From AAA164-E04 sp964342825 (lineage in GTDB: Bacteria; Verrucomicrobiota; Verrucomicrobiia; Limisphaerales; AAA164-E04), in assembly GCA_964342825.1 (NCBI GenBank), contig CAYFHO010000012.1:30863-94862 (forward strand): a stretch of DNA of 64,000 nt, in the 5' to 3' direction. The notes beneath the pieces were generated by a model, which was not told where the DNA came from, ran no database searches, and saw only the letters and a list, made by a program, of their open reading frames with translations. Below are positions 62,527-64,000 of this stretch, piece by piece (position 1 is the first letter of the stretch; every line of letters begins with the position of its first letter). The position numbers and the translations under genes were made by a program.

Positions 62527-64000
62527 TTACTCCAAAAACCGGAAATGACGCAACCCCTCGAGAATCCCCGCCGAACTTTCTTCTTTTGCGAAATAGATTT
62601 TCTTCGTCGATTTCAGCTGTTCCAGTTCTTTTGCATAATTTCCGACCACAATCGCCCTGGAGGTGTTGGCAATCATATCAATATCGTTTCCGGAATCTCC
62701 ACATACGATGGTTCGGCTCAGAGGGATGGACCACTTTTGACTGATGTATCGAACCGCTCGCCCCTTGGATCCGCGCTTGGGTAGAATGTCCAAAAACGCA
62801 CTTTGCGTCATCATGATGTTGATTTGACGCAAATGTGGTTTGATGGTCTCCATGAAGACCTCTTCATCAAACAGATCCTGATCGAGGTAAAACGAAATTT
62901 TGTAGGGATTTTGGTTTTCCGGTTCCTGAAGAGAAATTCCCTCGACCTGTTCTACGCAGTTTTGAATCTGTTCCCTGTTCCATTGGTAATGGATGTGTTC
63001 CTGCCATCCCTTGTCAATTTCCGACTCTTCCAGACCATAATAAATATAGGAGCCGACAGAACAGATAATGACATCAGGAGTTGGCATGTCGTGTTCCTTC
63101 AGGATTTCCCTGACTTTCTGCAGGGATCTGCCTGTGGCGACTCCATAGACAAATTTTTCACTACGGTTGTTGAGTAATTCTTTCAGTTCAGCCAGCCCTT
63201 TGTAATTGCCGGTTTCACTGATCAATGTGCCGTCAATATCAGAGATCAGCATTTGATCGGCGGTCAGCAGTCGTTTGTGGATTCGTTTGTTTTTGGAGAT
63301 GTTTTTGATGCCGCGACCCTCTGATAATTCGAAGTTGGACTTCACCAGATTCAGGTATTTATCGACATGGGAGACCCAACTGTAGTGCTTGTGAATGTTT
63401 TGAATGCCCTTATTGGAAAGTTCCAGCCAGGCTTCGTCATTGGTCAATGATTTTTTCAGAGCAGCTCGGATGCTGTCGGTGTCGTATGGATCCACGAGAA
63501 ATCCATTTTCACACGTTGGAACGATTTCAGCCGGACCTCCATGATTGGTTGCCACCACCGGACATCCGCAACTGGTGGCTTCGAGAATGGTGAGACCAAA
63601 TTGTTCGGTGAGGGCAACGTTTGCGAAAACTCCCTTTTGCCTTGCGCAAAGCCTGTAGATCTCCGGGACTTCCAGATCGGTGTCGTGTTTCTTGGGGATC
63701 GCCAGTTTTCCATACAGATTGTATTTGTCCATCAGGAGCAGAATTTCGGTCAACACGGCACGTTCGCCAGGAGGCATGGTATCGATATCCCCACGAATTC
63801 CTGCATAGATCACCAGATTTGCGATGGCTTGCAGTTCCGGATCGCTGCCGTACGCATGGATTAATCCATCAATATTTTTTTTCCGGTCAGGACGGCAGAT
63901 GGCCAGAATGAACGGCTTGTCCGGTTGGCTCAGGAACCTGTCTATCCGGGTCTTTGCCATCAGTTTGGCCTGCTTTTGGGTTTCCTCAACCGGGTTGCCT
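62527..64000 (-). CDS. sucrose-phosphate synthase with fused phosphatase domain, N-terminus outside window
   Basis: At least 491 residues; the frame is open to the right edge, so the N-terminal Rossmann domain is missing from the window. The first part is a GT-B glycosyltransferase (ILAICRPDRKKNIDGLI, then ALTEQFGLTILEATSCGCPV with the Glu of the donor site, and GGPAEIV). This matches sucrose-phosphate synthase, which makes sucrose-6-phosphate from UDP-glucose and fructose-6-phosphate. From about residue 245 a HAD-type phosphatase domain follows (MLISDIDGTLI, GVATGRSL, GDSGNDIDMI), as in bifunctional SPS-SPP enzymes. The trio of acidic and phosphate-binding motifs looks complete, so the phosphatase may be active. 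Confidence 0.92.
   Translation of the reverse strand, partial: GNPVEETQKQAKLMAKTRIDRFLSQPDKPFILAICRPDRKKNIDGLIHAYGSDPELQAIANLVIYAGIRGDIDTMPPGERAVLTEILLLMDKYNLYGKLAIPKKHDTDLEVPEIYRLCARQKGVFANVALTEQFGLTILEATSCGCPVVATNHGGPAEIVPTCENGFLVDPYDTDSIRAALKKSLTNDEAWLELSNKGIQNIHKHYSWVSHVDKYLNLVKSNFELSEGRGIKNISKNKRIHKRLLTADQMLISDIDGTLISETGNYKGLAELKELLNNRSEKFVYGVATGRSLQKVREILKEHDMPTPDVIICSVGSYIYYGLEESEIDKGWQEHIHYQWNREQIQNCVEQVEGISLQEPENQNPYKISFYLDQDLFDEEVFMETIKPHLRQINIMMTQSAFLDILPKRGSKGRAVRYISQKWSIPLSRTIVCGDSGNDIDMIANTSRAIVVGNYAKELEQLKSTKKIYFAKEESSAGILEGLRHFRFLE

Noticed and set aside
1..64000. tRNA genes, rRNA, CRISPR arrays, complete IS elements and prophage genes
   Set aside because: None could be found by eye: no cloverleaf candidates in the larger gaps, no regularly spaced repeats, and no transposase, integrase or phage structural proteins.

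Overview
The window is roughly half G+C and most likely comes from a free-living, probably aquatic member of the Verrucomicrobiota (PVC group). This is inferred from protein style, not from a marker gene. The clues are three formylglycine sulfatases, a planctomycete-type cytochrome c domain fused to WD40 repeats, LamG-like secreted proteins with the C-terminal sandwich common in Verrucomicrobia, a DUF6600 lipoprotein, tandem amidohydrolases, and a prepilin peptidase with a large insertion. No rRNA, tRNA, CRISPR array, complete insertion sequence or prophage was seen.

Layout. 1-9.4 kb: a cut sodium symporter and an overlapping MFS gene, an EcsC protein, a large Ser/Arg-rich lipoprotein, secreted proteins, a sulfatase and a CPBP protease. 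9.5-26 kb is mostly housekeeping: a DnaJ-like chaperone, SAM hydroxide adenosyltransferase, pyruvate phosphate dikinase, aroQ, a WD40 cytochrome, a VOC protein, prepilin peptidase plus aroE, comM, a DUF883 protein, leuS and a sugar isomerase-like protein. Two copies of a ~150 bp repeat in opposite orientation (9511-9663 and 17047-17193) bracket part of this region. 26-40.6 kb: an aspartyl beta-hydroxylase-like protein, a prenyltransferase-like protein, a LarA-related protein, leuD and the Prc protease, a gingipain-like secreted protein, a second sulfatase, an accB-accC-thiE operon and a primary-type sigma factor.

41-48.3 kb holds a second LarA-family racemase and then the most interesting cluster: a tetraheme cytochrome, a Tat-exported four-cluster ferredoxin, an NrfD-type quinone-interacting membrane subunit and an octaheme hydroxylamine-oxidoreductase-like cytochrome. 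Together they look like a membrane-anchored quinone/periplasm electron-transfer module for nitrogen (or possibly sulfur) compounds. A PQQ-type beta-propeller protein follows.

48.4-59.6 kb: a kexin-like subtilase, a rhomboid protease, a Gfo/Idh/MocA oxidoreductase, two amidohydrolase genes carrying three amidohydrolase domains (two lacking the usual metal motif), trmL and a third sulfatase. 59.6-60.98 kb is a small A+T-rich accessory island. It has a Phd/YefM-like antitoxin followed by a PIN toxin cut off after 23 codons, flanked by short direct repeats, and an orphan membrane protein. 61-64 kb ends with a GH32-like beta-propeller enzyme next to a sucrose-phosphate synthase with a fused phosphatase domain, pointing to sucrose (or a similar phosphorylated disaccharide) metabolism.
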